A DNA stretch of 56,933 bases from Flavobacteriales bacterium. Lineage in GTDB: Bacteria; Bacteroidota; Bacteroidia; Flavobacteriales_F; PHOS-HE28. The stretch is taken from the NCBI GenBank assembly GCA_018057455.1, contig JAGPDT010000017.1, positions 1-56,933 on the forward strand, written 5' to 3'. Shown here piece by piece: positions 51,301 to 56,933 of this stretch; position 1 is the stretch's first letter; each line of letters opens with the position of its first letter. The translations under genes were made by a program, and so were the position numbers. Below the pieces are notes generated by a model. It was given only the letters and a program-made list of their open reading frames with translations. It made no database searches and was not told the DNA's origin.

Positions 51301-52366
51301 GATCGATGTAGGCCAGCCCAACAGCAGCTACCTCTGGAGCACAGGCAGCACGGACCCCTCAATCGCCGTGAGCACACCCGGTACGTACAGCGTGGACGTG
51401 GTGCGGGAAGGATGCCTGGGATCCGCCTCCGTGGCGGTGGAGGTGGTGGACCTTTCCGCATTCAGCCTCGGACCCGACACCATGCTGTGCCCCGGCACCA
51501 GCCTCACACTTGTGATACCCGTGGCCGGTGCTTCGGTTGTTTGGCAGGACGGGTCCACCAACCCGAACTATTCCATTACCGCACCAGGGACCTATCAAGC
51601 CGCCATCTCCTTGGCCGGCTGCACCGCACAAAGCAGCATCGCCGTAGCCTACAGTTCCATCCCTGCCGTGGACCTTGGCCCGGACCGGCATGCTTGCACC
51701 GGGGATACCGTGTGGTTGACTGCGGAAGTTGGCCTGGCTGCCGCCACCTGGTCCGGAGGAACTTCCGGCAATTCACTCCCGGTCACCACCACGGGAATCT
51801 ATTTCCTGCAGCTCGAACAGGACGGATGCACGGAGTCGGACCTGGTATCCATCCTCTTCGACCCGGTCATGGACGTGCTGGACTTGGGGCCGGACGGCGA
51901 GCTCTGCTTTGACCAGTCCATTGTGTTGGACGCGACCACCGCCGGCGCCCAATACCAATGGAACAATGGAACCCTGCTGCCCACCTTGGTCGTGGACCGG
52001 CCCGGCACCTATGCCGTCACCATCACCGGGCCCTGCATCCTGGCCACGGACACGGTCCGCATCGTTGAAGGGTCATGCGCCCCGTTGGTCCACATTCCCA
52101 ACGCATTCACGCCCAACGGCGATGCCATCAACGACCTGTTCATGGCCCTTGCTTCCGAACCTGTGGACCACTGGAAGTTGATGGTTTTCGACCGCTGGGG
52201 GCTTCAAGTGTTCGGCAGCAGCGATCCGCAAGAAGGCTGGGACGGCATGTACTTGGGCCGCGAAGTCCCGATTGGCGTCTACGTGTGGGACCTCCATTAC
52301 CGCAAAGCGGCCAGCAACGGCGTGGTGCAAGTACGCGAACGGGGCAGCGTGACGCTAGTTCGATGA
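48392..52366 (+). CDS. Giant Ig-repeat surface protein with gliding-motility (T9SS type B) C-terminal domain
   Basis: A 1324-residue secreted protein that starts at GTG 48392 (signal peptide about 1-24, ending WGARAQ). It has about 15 Ig/PKD-like repeats of some 75 residues, each opening V-D-L-G-P-D-x-x-x-C and carrying YLWxxGS and a G-x-Y-x-V strand, separated by PLPT-type linkers. Repeat one is interrupted by a jellyroll-like domain (about residues 84-245, LVYNGDFLMGNSGFTSQF ... DDFGIDNISIAS). The last 85 residues are the gliding-motility-associated domain: IPNAFTPNGDAINDLF, WKLMVFDRWGLQVF, GWDGMYLGREVPIGVYVWDL. Type B domains direct T9SS export and surface attachment, so it is probably an adhesin. 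The start is not an ATG, so it is a little uncertain. Confidence 0.9.
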   Translation: MSILNARITASTLLSVLLAWGARAQPVCFVQLGADTTICQGGTATLHGPPGYANYLWSNGTTSQNTSATTAGNYWCQVSYATGNLVYNGDFLMGNSGFTSQFIYSTSSVQNEGYYAVGTDAHDYHSQFQGTGTGNFLIANAGYGSWSNNQFDVWCQTIPCCPGQTYTLSFLGRTLSNALPARVVWLMSGQLVNWPDFTFPAYSAGWQTFTTTWTAGPGQTSVNACISVTSGDGVGDDFGIDNISIASTVVLRDTVAVNVTPLPVVDLGPSQSLCAGDVLTLDATVGGGTYAWQDGSINPTFHVTGPGHYSVVVTAQGCSNSDVVNITYNPLPTVDLGPDTLLCAGSPLVLNAYSPGYTYLWQNGSSASTYTVTQPGTYWVEVMRNNCTARDTVQVGYKPMPTVFLGNDTTLCAGDTLALDATVANATCLWENGSTSPLRTLSAAGTYQVAVDLNGCVAQDAIQVSVAPLPTANLGPDQTVCPGTSVTLDATLAGATYLWNDGSTAATLTTVQPGNYIVEVSMAGCSNTDTLAVAHFTLQTVDLGPDVTICAGTSTVLGDQVPGATLLWSTGATTDSITATTGGPYWMQTTRNGCIVSDTVQLTVVPLPIFSLGPDLMVCPGALTTLDATTGNATYLWNNGTNGPTIIAGVGTWSVEVSGNGCSTRDTVTISAYTPPVVDLGPDTVLCPGASITLNAGVPGTYLWNTGATTPSISIGSTMTASLTVTDGHGCQGTDQIGIAFAQPGTTGLGPDSTFCMGNPVMLDATTPGATAYLWNNGSTNALLQANAGGTYWVHVTVGPCSVGDTILLTAAPLPTVDLGTDLLLCPGGSLFLQPPSAGLLLHWQDGSTGSSLLVSAPGSYSVEATNALGCTASDTVVVSGIPAPVVQLGPDTALCPMQSLAVDATVPGGLYLWNDGNTSAQRLLAPGTWSVQVTANSCTASDTITILALPAPVLGLPTDTTLCAGQAWTIDVGQPNSSYLWSTGSTDPSIAVSTPGTYSVDVVREGCLGSASVAVEVVDLSAFSLGPDTMLCPGTSLTLVIPVAGASVVWQDGSTNPNYSITAPGTYQAAISLAGCTAQSSIAVAYSSIPAVDLGPDRHACTGDTVWLTAEVGLAAATWSGGTSGNSLPVTTTGIYFLQLEQDGCTESDLVSILFDPVMDVLDLGPDGELCFDQSIVLDATTAGAQYQWNNGTLLPTLVVDRPGTYAVTITGPCILATDTVRIVEGSCAPLVHIPNAFTPNGDAINDLFMALASEPVDHWKLMVFDRWGLQVFGSSDPQEGWDGMYLGREVPIGVYVWDLHYRKAASNGVVQVRERGSVTLVR

Positions 52367-54496
52367 AGGCAGTAGGAAGCCATCCTCCTTCCAGAGGTAC
52401 TTGCCATCGGACAAACGCACATAGGCAAAGCGGTTCCCCCGGGTGACCTTTACCAAGCCTTGGTCCACGGGGCTGACCCCATCATAGAGCAGGGGGACCA
52501 GCACCTTTCCGGAAGGATCCACCAAGCCGGTACCCGAATCATCACGGGCGATGAGCTTGCCGTTGGACACATCCCCCAATGCGGAATAGCGGGTGGGGAT
52601 GGTCTCATTGCCCAAGCTGTCGATCAACCCGAACAGGCCGCCCGATTCCACGCGACCGTAGCCCTCGTGCAATTCCCAAGCTTGGTCGTACTTGGCTTCC
52701 ACCACATTGGTGAACGAGCGCTTGATGTACCCCCATGAATTCTTGCGCTTCACCGGGATGAGCCCACCCTCCAACAGCCCGATGTTGGCGTACTGCGGCT
52801 GGACCACGCGGTTGCCCGCGGTATCCACCATGCCCCATTTCCCGCCGGACAACACCCGGGCCAGTCCGTTATGGAAATCGCCCATTCCTATGGTCAGCGC
52901 ATTGGCCTCATACCGTTGCGGGATCACCCACAGGCCCTTGGTGTCCACATAGCCGCACTTGCCTTGGTCGATCACCAGGGAAAGGCCGTCTTTGAAAGGA
53001 CCCACGTGGTCATGCTCCGCTGCCAGGACCACCTCCCCGAAGCGGTTGATGATGCCCATGTGGCCCCCTTTGCGCATGCGCGAAAGCGGTTTGGAGAGGA
53101 AGCCTTCCACCCAATCATACGCACACGGCACCACCAGCTCACCTTTGGTGTCGATCACGCCGCGTTGGTCGTTGATCACCACCACGGCCATGCCGTGATG
53201 GAATCGCATGGCTCCATCAAATGAGAAGGGGATCACTTCGTTGCCCCTGGCATCAATGTAGCCGTACCGGCCTCCCTTGGCCGCAGGTGCCAGGCCGTGC
53301 TCAAACTCACCCACTTCCTCGTAGGCCAAAGGCACCACCAACTTGCCATCGCGGTCCACGGCGCCTTGTTTCCCATCCAGCTCCACCGTGGCCAGTCCTT
53401 CGTGGTAATCGAGCACGTCATCATAGTCGAGCGGGATCACGGGTTTGCCCAGCTTGTTCACCGAACCGCTGCGGCCGTTCCGGGCCACTTGCGCCTGTCC
53501 GTGGAGGAAGGGTTCGGCCAGATCGAGATCGGCCTTGATTCGCTCCACGGCATCGCCATCGATGTAGCCCCAATGCCCGCCTTGGCGGAACGGGTAGAGC
53601 ACCAAACTGGCCACTTTGTAGTCGTACATCAGTTCGCTGATGTACGGGTAGTCCGGATAGTCTTTCAGGAAACGGGTGATGTTCTGCACGCTGAGCACCG
53701 TGGTGTAGGACTCATACATGCGGCGCCAGGCCTCGGGCACGTTGGGGTTGTCCGGATAGCGGCGGATGAAGGCCGCAAACTCCATAGCGGTCTTGTGCGG
53801 GGTGTTCAGTTCCATCAGCATGTCCTGGGCGTCACGCACATGGGTGTTTTCCGGATGGTCGCGGATAAAGGCCTCATATTCAGCCAGGGTGCCCGTGGGC
53901 ACGGCTTCCCGGAAGATGGCTTCCTGAAGGCGGGACCGGGCACCCAGCGCTTGTTCCGCATCGGGGAATTGCTGGAGAAACGCTTGATAGGCCGTGGACG
54001 TATTCGCCTCGCGAGCCGCGGCAAATGCAAGTTCGTTGCGGCGTTCAACGGCCAATTGCACCTGGCTGCTTCCGGCAAAGTCCTGGACAAACCGCTGGTA
54101 GTCTTCCGCGCGTCCCAAGGTGTTCACCTGTTGCCAGGCCAGGCCGGCCACATGCTCCCATTGTGCATGGATGGCCGCGGAATCCACGCCCAGCATGGCC
54201 GTCCGCGCCAGATCCCGGTCATCCATCAGCGGATAGGCGGCCATGGCGCGCCGGATGGCGGCATGGCTTGAATCCAGTTGGTAAAACGGGTTGTCCGCCC
54301 GGCCCGTGATCACGCTCAGGCCATACCATGCCGCTGCCGGATGCCGCTTGACCGAACGCTGGAACAGGGCCTTGGCCTTGAAGTAATCGTACCGCTCCAA
54401 GGCGGCGAAAGCCTTCTCCAAGCGGCCGGCCGAGGCACCGGAGGCCCACCCCACCACCAACAGCAACACGCCCCACCTCCTGATCGCTCCTTGCAT
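52355..54496 (-). CDS. WG-repeat protein with N-terminal helical repeats
   Basis: A 713-residue secreted protein (signal about 1-23, ending ASGASAG). Residues about 25-320 are TPR/HEAT-like helices (FQRSVKRHPAAAWYGLSV, EYEAFIRDHPENTHVRDAQD). From about 325 to the end there are some 12 WG repeats, for example GGHWGYIDGDA, GGRYGYIDARGNEVIP, QGKCGYVDTKGLWVIP and GGKWGMVDTAGNRVV, each with a trailing FxxGLAxV strand. WG repeats form beta units of unknown ligand in Bacteroidota. The stop overlaps the end of the convergent giant gene by 12 bases. An exact TATTTTTG box ends four bases before the ATG. Confidence 0.9.
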   Translation of the reverse strand: MQGAIRRWGVLLLVVGWASGASAGRLEKAFAALERYDYFKAKALFQRSVKRHPAAAWYGLSVITGRADNPFYQLDSSHAAIRRAMAAYPLMDDRDLARTAMLGVDSAAIHAQWEHVAGLAWQQVNTLGRAEDYQRFVQDFAGSSQVQLAVERRNELAFAAAREANTSTAYQAFLQQFPDAEQALGARSRLQEAIFREAVPTGTLAEYEAFIRDHPENTHVRDAQDMLMELNTPHKTAMEFAAFIRRYPDNPNVPEAWRRMYESYTTVLSVQNITRFLKDYPDYPYISELMYDYKVASLVLYPFRQGGHWGYIDGDAVERIKADLDLAEPFLHGQAQVARNGRSGSVNKLGKPVIPLDYDDVLDYHEGLATVELDGKQGAVDRDGKLVVPLAYEEVGEFEHGLAPAAKGGRYGYIDARGNEVIPFSFDGAMRFHHGMAVVVINDQRGVIDTKGELVVPCAYDWVEGFLSKPLSRMRKGGHMGIINRFGEVVLAAEHDHVGPFKDGLSLVIDQGKCGYVDTKGLWVIPQRYEANALTIGMGDFHNGLARVLSGGKWGMVDTAGNRVVQPQYANIGLLEGGLIPVKRKNSWGYIKRSFTNVVEAKYDQAWELHEGYGRVESGGLFGLIDSLGNETIPTRYSALGDVSNGKLIARDDSGTGLVDPSGKVLVPLLYDGVSPVDQGLVKVTRGNRFAYVRLSDGKYLWKEDGFLLPSSN

Positions 54497-54500
54497 GGCC

Positions 54501-54508
54501 CAAAAATA
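54501..54508 (-). promoter_or_regulatory. Bacteroidota -7 promoter box before the WG-repeat gene
   Basis: Minus strand TATTTTTG, an exact TAnnTTTG match, followed by GGCC and the ATG at 54496: again a leaderless layout. Confidence 0.45.
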
Positions 54509-54573
54509 TCCGGCGTTGCCCTTGTGCAGGCACGCTACCTGGTACGGGAAAAGATGCCGCCCGGCCAACCCAA

Positions 54574-55326
54574 CTATTGGAAGCTGGCGTAGGCCCCCTT
54601 GAACTCGGGATCATCCATGAAGGCGTCCTTCCCGGTCTCCATGGCCGTGCGTGCGCCGCTTCGATCGCCTTTGCCATCGAGGTATTCGGCGTAATGGATC
54701 AAGGCGCTCTTCATCAATTTCTTCTGGTCCTCCGGAAGTGTGGCGACCCCGCCGGCGGCATCCATGGCCTTTTTGTATTCGGCCAGGCTCAGGTCACCAT
54801 CCTTCACCAGGTTGCTCTTGTACTGGGCCAAGGCGAGCATCAGCCATGGGCCCGGGTTCTCCGGATAGTAGCGGGTCATGTACTCGAAGTTCCGCTTGGC
54901 CTTGCTCATCTCCTTCGGGCCGGCCTCATAGCTGATCAAGCCGCTTTCCTGGGCCACAGAATTGAGCTCACCCCAGTAGTCGTCATAATCGTGGAAGAAC
55001 TCCAGGTCCTTGTCCTTTTTGCGGTACTTGCCGGCCCACTTGAGCGCCTCCCGGTCGGCGTTCTTGTAGTCCTCCATTTCCTGGAACTTGGGGATCTTGC
55101 TCATTTCGAAGAGGCACATGCTCATGTACAGGTACGGCAAGGCGTCTTTCTTCGTGTTGTCCGCCATGGTATAGCGTTCCGCCTTCACGATGCAATCCTC
55201 GTACTTCTCGTCCACGTACTTCACCAACAGGTCCTCATACGGTTTGGATTGCGCAAGCACGGTGGTGGCCGTCAGCGGCAGGAAGGCCAGGAGGGCGGAA
55301 GCGGCCACGGTGTAAATCCTCTTCAT
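54574..55326 (-). CDS. Secreted TPR-like helical protein
   Basis: A 250-residue protein with a signal peptide (about 1-25, ending TTVLAQ). The mature part is all-helical with loosely conserved TPR-like pairs (YEDCIVKAERYTMADNTKKD, YLYMSMCLFEMSKI, NPGPWLMLALAQYKSNLVKDG, SALIHYAEYLDGKGDRSGA) and a long charged Lys/Asp/Glu middle (about 80-130). No family name comes to mind; many Bacteroidota have such periplasmic proteins. It lies 77 bases upstream of the WG-repeat gene, co-directional. Start ATG 55326 begins the signal peptide; the frame open before it is non-coding. Confidence 0.78.
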   Translation of the reverse strand: MKRIYTVAASALLAFLPLTATTVLAQSKPYEDLLVKYVDEKYEDCIVKAERYTMADNTKKDALPYLYMSMCLFEMSKIPKFQEMEDYKNADREALKWAGKYRKKDKDLEFFHDYDDYWGELNSVAQESGLISYEAGPKEMSKAKRNFEYMTRYYPENPGPWLMLALAQYKSNLVKDGDLSLAEYKKAMDAAGGVATLPEDQKKLMKSALIHYAEYLDGKGDRSGARTAMETGKDAFMDDPEFKGAYASFQ

Positions 55327-55418
55327 GGAGACAAGTTTTTTGTCGGGGTCTTCTACGCAAGATCGATGCCGAAGGTAAGCAGCACGCCCCAAGTAGCGTG
55401 GAACACCGCGCCCCACGG

Positions 55419-55426
55419 TACTTTCG
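55419..55426 (+). promoter_or_regulatory. -7-like promoter box before trmD
   Basis: TACTTTCG, one base off TAnnTTTG, ends six bases before the trmD ATG at 55433. No clear -33 element. Confidence 0.35.
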
Positions 55427-55432
55427 CAGCCC

Positions 55433-56122
55433 ATGCGCATCGACATCCTCACCGCATTGCCCCGCTTGCTGGACAGCTACTTCAACGAGAGCATCCTGAA
55501 GCGTGCCCAACAAAAGGGACTGGCCGAAGTGCACGTGCATGACCTGCGCGACCATAGCACGGACAAGCACCGGCGCGTGGACGACTACCCGTTCGGGGGC
55601 GGGGCCGGCATGGTGATGACCATAGAGCCGGTGCACAAGGCGATCATCGCGCTGAAACACCAGCGCCCCTATGACGAGGTGATTTATATGAGCCCGGACG
55701 GGCAACTGCTGGACCAGCCCATGGTGAACCGGATGAGCTCCTTGAAGAACATCATCATCCTGTGCGGCCATTACAAAGGGGTGGATGAGCGGGTGCGCGA
55801 GCACCTGATCGACCGCGAGGTGAGCATCGGCAACTATGTGCTCAGCGGGGGGGAGCTGCCGGCCGCCGTGCTCAGCGATGCCCTGATCCGCCTGCTGCCC
55901 GGGGTGTTGGGCGATGAAACAAGCGCCCTTTCGGACAGTTTTCAGGACGGCCTGGTGGCGCCGCCCATGTACACCCGGCCGGAAACTTACGGCCCTTGGA
56001 AGGTGCCCGATGTGCTGCTGGGCGGTCATGCCGCCCGCATACAGGAATGGCGCCACCAGCAAAGCGTGGAGCGCACCCGGGAGCGCCGTCCGGAGCTGCT
56101 GGACAAAAATGATCCAGCCTGA
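55433..56122 (+). CDS. trmD: tRNA (guanine(37)-N1)-methyltransferase TrmD
   Basis: A 229-residue SPOUT methyltransferase that makes m1G37 in tRNAs reading CNN codons and so prevents frameshifting. It has [12 protein letters not shown] (51-62), the trefoil knot [17 protein letters not shown] (108-124), and [17 protein letters not shown] (131-147), then [31 protein letters not shown] in the C-terminal domain. It is followed by rplS (L19), the usual order, but rpsP and rimM are not directly upstream. The gap to rplS is 77 bases and may hold a second promoter. Confidence 0.97.
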   Translation: MRIDILTALPRLLDSYFNESILKRAQQKGLAEVHVHDLRDHSTDKHRRVDDYPFGGGAGMVMTIEPVHKAIIALKHQRPYDEVIYMSPDGQLLDQPMVNRMSSLKNIIILCGHYKGVDERVREHLIDREVSIGNYVLSGGELPAAVLSDALIRLLPGVLGDETSALSDSFQDGLVAPPMYTRPETYGPWKVPDVLLGGHAARIQEWRHQQSVERTRERRPELLDKNDPA

Positions 56123-56148
56123 AACGCAATTCCGTAGGGAAGAATGCT

Positions 56149-56156
56149 TAATATTG
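56149..56156 (+). promoter_or_regulatory. Possible -7 box before rplS
   Basis: TAATATTG, one base off TAnnTTTG, 43 bases before the rplS ATG, with no -33 TTG at normal spacing. It is the same octamer as in the bcp promoter. Confidence 0.3.
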
Positions 56157-56199
56157 CGCCCCCAAACGGCAGGGACAAAGCCGCAAATCGCTGAGCGCC

Positions 56200-56610
56200 A
56201 TGGACAAGATCAAGCAATTGGAGAAGGAGTGGACCCCGGTGAAGGACCAAGGGAACTTCAAGGCAGGGGACACCATCACGGTTCACTATCGCATCAGCGA
56301 AGGGAACAAGGAACGGGTCCAGCAATACCAAGGCGTTGTGGTGCAGCGCAAAGGCAGCGGCAGCACCGCCACCTTCACGGTGCGCAAAATGAGCGGCTCG
56401 GTGGGCGTGGAGCGGATCTTCCCGATCGCCTCCCCTTTCTTGGAGAAAGTGGAGGTGAACAAACGTGGCGACGTGAACCGCGCCCGCATCTTCTACATCC
56501 GTGAACGCCGTGGCAAGAGCGCACGCATCAAGGAAAAGCGCCTGGTGGTGAGTTCCGATGAGGCCGCCGGCAAGGCCAAGGCCAAAAAGGCTGTTGCCAC
56601 CGCCAAGTAA
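56200..56610 (+). CDS. rplS: Ribosomal protein L19
   Basis: A 136-residue large-subunit protein at the 30S-50S interface. It has [61 protein letters not shown] and [26 protein letters not shown]-type ends, all typical. After the L19 core come about 22 Lys/Ala-rich residues ([13 protein letters not shown]), a tail longer than in E. coli (115 residues) and common in Bacteroidota. A strong terminator follows. Confidence 0.98.
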   Translation: MDKIKQLEKEWTPVKDQGNFKAGDTITVHYRISEGNKERVQQYQGVVVQRKGSGSTATFTVRKMSGSVGVERIFPIASPFLEKVEVNKRGDVNRARIFYIRERRGKSARIKEKRLVVSSDEAAGKAKAKKAVATAK

Positions 56611-56632
56611 CCCTCGCTTTCAAGCGGAACGC

Positions 56633-56664
56633 AAGGCCCCGCCACCGCGGGGCCTTGGTTTTTT
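56633..56664 (+). terminator. Rho-independent terminator of the trmD-rplS unit
   Basis: AAGGCCCCGC, loop CACC, GCGGGGCCTT: a perfect ten-base-pair stem followed by GGTTTTTT, 23 bases past the rplS stop. Confidence 0.95.
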
Positions 56665-56698
56665 CCTATCCAAGCAGCGGGTCACGGATCCACCACGC

Positions 56699-56903
56699 AT
56701 GGGACCGATCGGCGGCTTGGTCATAGGTAGCCTTACCGGTTGGCTCGCCAGCCGCTTGATGAAAGGGGAAGGCCATGGTAATGGTGGTCAATATCATCCT
56801 GGGCCATTGTGGCGGCCTGGTCGGCGGTAGGGTCTTCGACACCCTGGGCTGGGCCACCACCAGGGTGGCCCTTCCAAGACCGTACATACGAATGCTATTG
56901 TGA
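56699..56903 (+). pseudogene. Frame-disrupted GlsB/YeaQ/YmgE family membrane protein
   Basis: From ATG 56699 the frame reads GGLVIGSLTGWLASRLMKGEG, the first helix and conserved KGEG turn of the GlsB/YeaQ stress-protein family, then turns into non-family sequence with a TAG at 56828. The +1 frame carries on from about 56775 with VVNIILGHCGGLVGGRVFDTLGW, the family's second helix, up to a TGA at 56901. So one base appears to be missing or added near 56775-56790. The third helix is not evident in any frame. It is either a decayed gene or a sequence error near the window end. Confidence 0.6.
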
Positions 56904-56933
56904 GGGTGGAACAGGTTCCGGAGCGAACTATTA

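Noticed and set aside
49184-52080. Tandem DNA repeat array in the Ig-repeat gene
   Set aside because: The repeats are clear in protein but diverged in DNA (no long identical stretches), so this is a repeat-domain protein, not a recent DNA amplification or CRISPR.

Overview
The window comes from a GC-rich (about 60% by eye) member of the Bacteroidota, most likely of the Flavobacteriales type. The main evidence is two proteins with type IX secretion (T9SS) C-terminal sorting domains: a subtilase with a type A domain, and a giant Ig-repeat protein with the gliding-motility-associated (type B) domain. Supporting signs are BT_3928- and DUF1599-family genes, PD40/OmpA and SPOR cell-envelope proteins, weak Shine-Dalgarno signals, and Bacteroidota -7 promoter boxes (TAnnTTTG or TAnnTTCG) close to start codons. 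I see no insertion sequence, prophage, CRISPR array or integrase. Gene density is very high, convergent genes often overlap at their stops, and no gene-free stretch exceeds about 300 bases.

Layout. 1-5700 (+): tail of a DinB-like gene, then a packed operon of MORN-repeat protein, mnmA, lipoprotein, T9SS subtilase, aat and a DUF2141 protein. 5719-10002 (-): a 3-deoxy-octulosonate (KDO) module of kdsA, a transaldolase-like barrel fused to a KdsD-type CBS pair, and a KdsC-like HAD phosphatase, preceded by a FAH-family gene and a DEDDh exonuclease. 10073-20074 (-): PorE-like TPR/PD40/OmpA protein, 2-oxoacid dehydrogenase E2, a GT2 glycosyltransferase with a sugar-transferase-like tail, recR, MBL hydrolase, TPR lipoprotein, recA and a Bcp peroxiredoxin. 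20265-27734 (mixed): rarA, a lipoprotein/beta-barrel pair, several small envelope proteins, and a SiaC-like gene. 27995-28068: tRNA-Arg(ACG). 28132-42090 (-): a 14-kb co-directional run of tpiA, prmA, a 1483-residue secreted protein, plsY, a 2027-residue SPOR protein, clpS and an M48 lipoprotein. 42195-48331: BT_3928, PsbP-like, DUF1599, folP, a CRD protein, a membrane class III cyclase and a SpeE-like protein. 48392-56903: the giant T9SS Ig-repeat protein, a WG-repeat protein, a TPR-like secreted protein, trmD, rplS and a frame-disrupted GlsB/YeaQ remnant.

How the genes work together. Much of the window concerns the cell envelope: KDO for lipid A, a polyprenyl-linked glycan enzyme, PlsY for phospholipid, PD40/OmpA/SPOR proteins that probably hold structures to peptidoglycan, and T9SS cargo. 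A second theme is translation and protein quality (MnmA, TrmD, L19, PrmA, Aat, ClpS); Aat and ClpS together are the two bacterial N-degron components. A third is DNA repair (RecA, RecR, RarA, exonuclease).

The most unusual feature is the KDO module. The place usually filled by the SIS-domain isomerase KdsD is taken by a class I aldolase-type barrel that carries KdsD's own kind of CBS tail.
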